A stretch of DNA of 64,000 bases from Leptoclinus maculatus (taxonomy: Eukaryota; Chordata; Actinopteri; Perciformes; Stichaeidae): contig JAVDOI010000001.1 in the NCBI GenBank assembly GCA_032191485.1, forward strand, positions 32,391,885-32,455,884, given 5' to 3'. The position numbers and the translations under genes were made by a program. The notes beneath the pieces were generated by a model that saw nothing but the letters and a program-made list of their open reading frames with translations, searched no databases and was not told where the DNA came from. This document shows, piece after piece, positions 63,931-64,000 of the stretch; the stretch's first letter is position 1; every line of letters begins with the position of its first letter.

Positions 63931-64000
63931 CTAACACGTCTTTTTTTGTGTGTTGAAAAGCAAAGCAAACCTACAGCACAGCAGAGAGAAACGAGTGAGA

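Larger units (their letters stand above)
55831..64000. other. noncoding segment with LTR-like insertion and regulatory candidates
   Basis: No gene is supported. It contains a poly-C run, a short CA array, a G-quadruplex motif, a solo-LTR-like unit and four regulatory candidates, listed separately. 59480-60000 is AT-rich. 63057-63083 has short CTGT repeats. The last 60 bases show nothing definable. Confidence 0.7.

Overview
The window looks like vertebrate, most probably teleost fish, nuclear DNA. The basis is the dense long (CA)n/(TG)n arrays, the AT-leaning unique sequence with no bacterial-style gene packing, and several interspersed repeats that I recognise by general form from fish genomes: a CAGTGGTG-ended short element, a decayed tRNA-derived SINE-like unit, and a solo-LTR-like unit. 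The assignment to fish is inference; no alignment was possible.

I can support no protein-coding gene with confidence. The open frames are short and run through microsatellites, GC-rich unique blocks or repeats, and none shows a family motif I recognise. The best gene-like signal is at 47062-47314: a branch-point-like CTGAC, a splice acceptor, a 74-codon open frame and a stop overlapping AATAAA. It is reported as an unconfirmed terminal exon. The window is best read as a large intron or a gene desert.

Layout. 1-10.7 kb: long CA arrays (including an uninterrupted 108-unit array at 587-802), one dispersed repeat at about 2.03-2.35 kb and a CAGTGGTG element at 9.2-10.0 kb. 10.7-25 kb: mostly unique sequence with several candidate regulatory blocks, a second dispersed-repeat copy at about 19.0-19.4 kb and a long TG array at 24.9 kb. 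25-34 kb: a second CAGTGGTG element, GC-rich unique blocks, and facing CA and TG arrays at 33.6-33.9 kb that could form a hairpin. 34-52 kb: the strongest run of candidate conserved noncoding blocks (34.06, 40.7, 41.45, 43.65, 47.1, 50.6, 51.2 and 51.7 kb), two long TG arrays (39.8 and 43.1 kb) and the SINE-like unit at 49.1 kb. 52-64 kb: AT-rich sequence, a cluster of short microsatellites at 53.9-57 kb, G-quadruplex motifs, a solo-LTR-like insertion at 57.9-58.3 kb with a near-perfect target duplication, and further homeodomain-site-rich blocks to the end.

The most interesting overall signal is regulatory. High-complexity blocks carry homeodomain cores (CAATTAGG four times, a palindromic CATTAATTAATG, a composite PBX-HOX-like TGATTTATGG) and lie between microsatellites and old repeats. 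This arrangement would fit the cis-regulatory landscape of a developmental gene outside the window, but conservation has to be tested by alignment. I found no convincing tRNA, rRNA, known microRNA, CRISPR array or intact transposase or reverse transcriptase gene.
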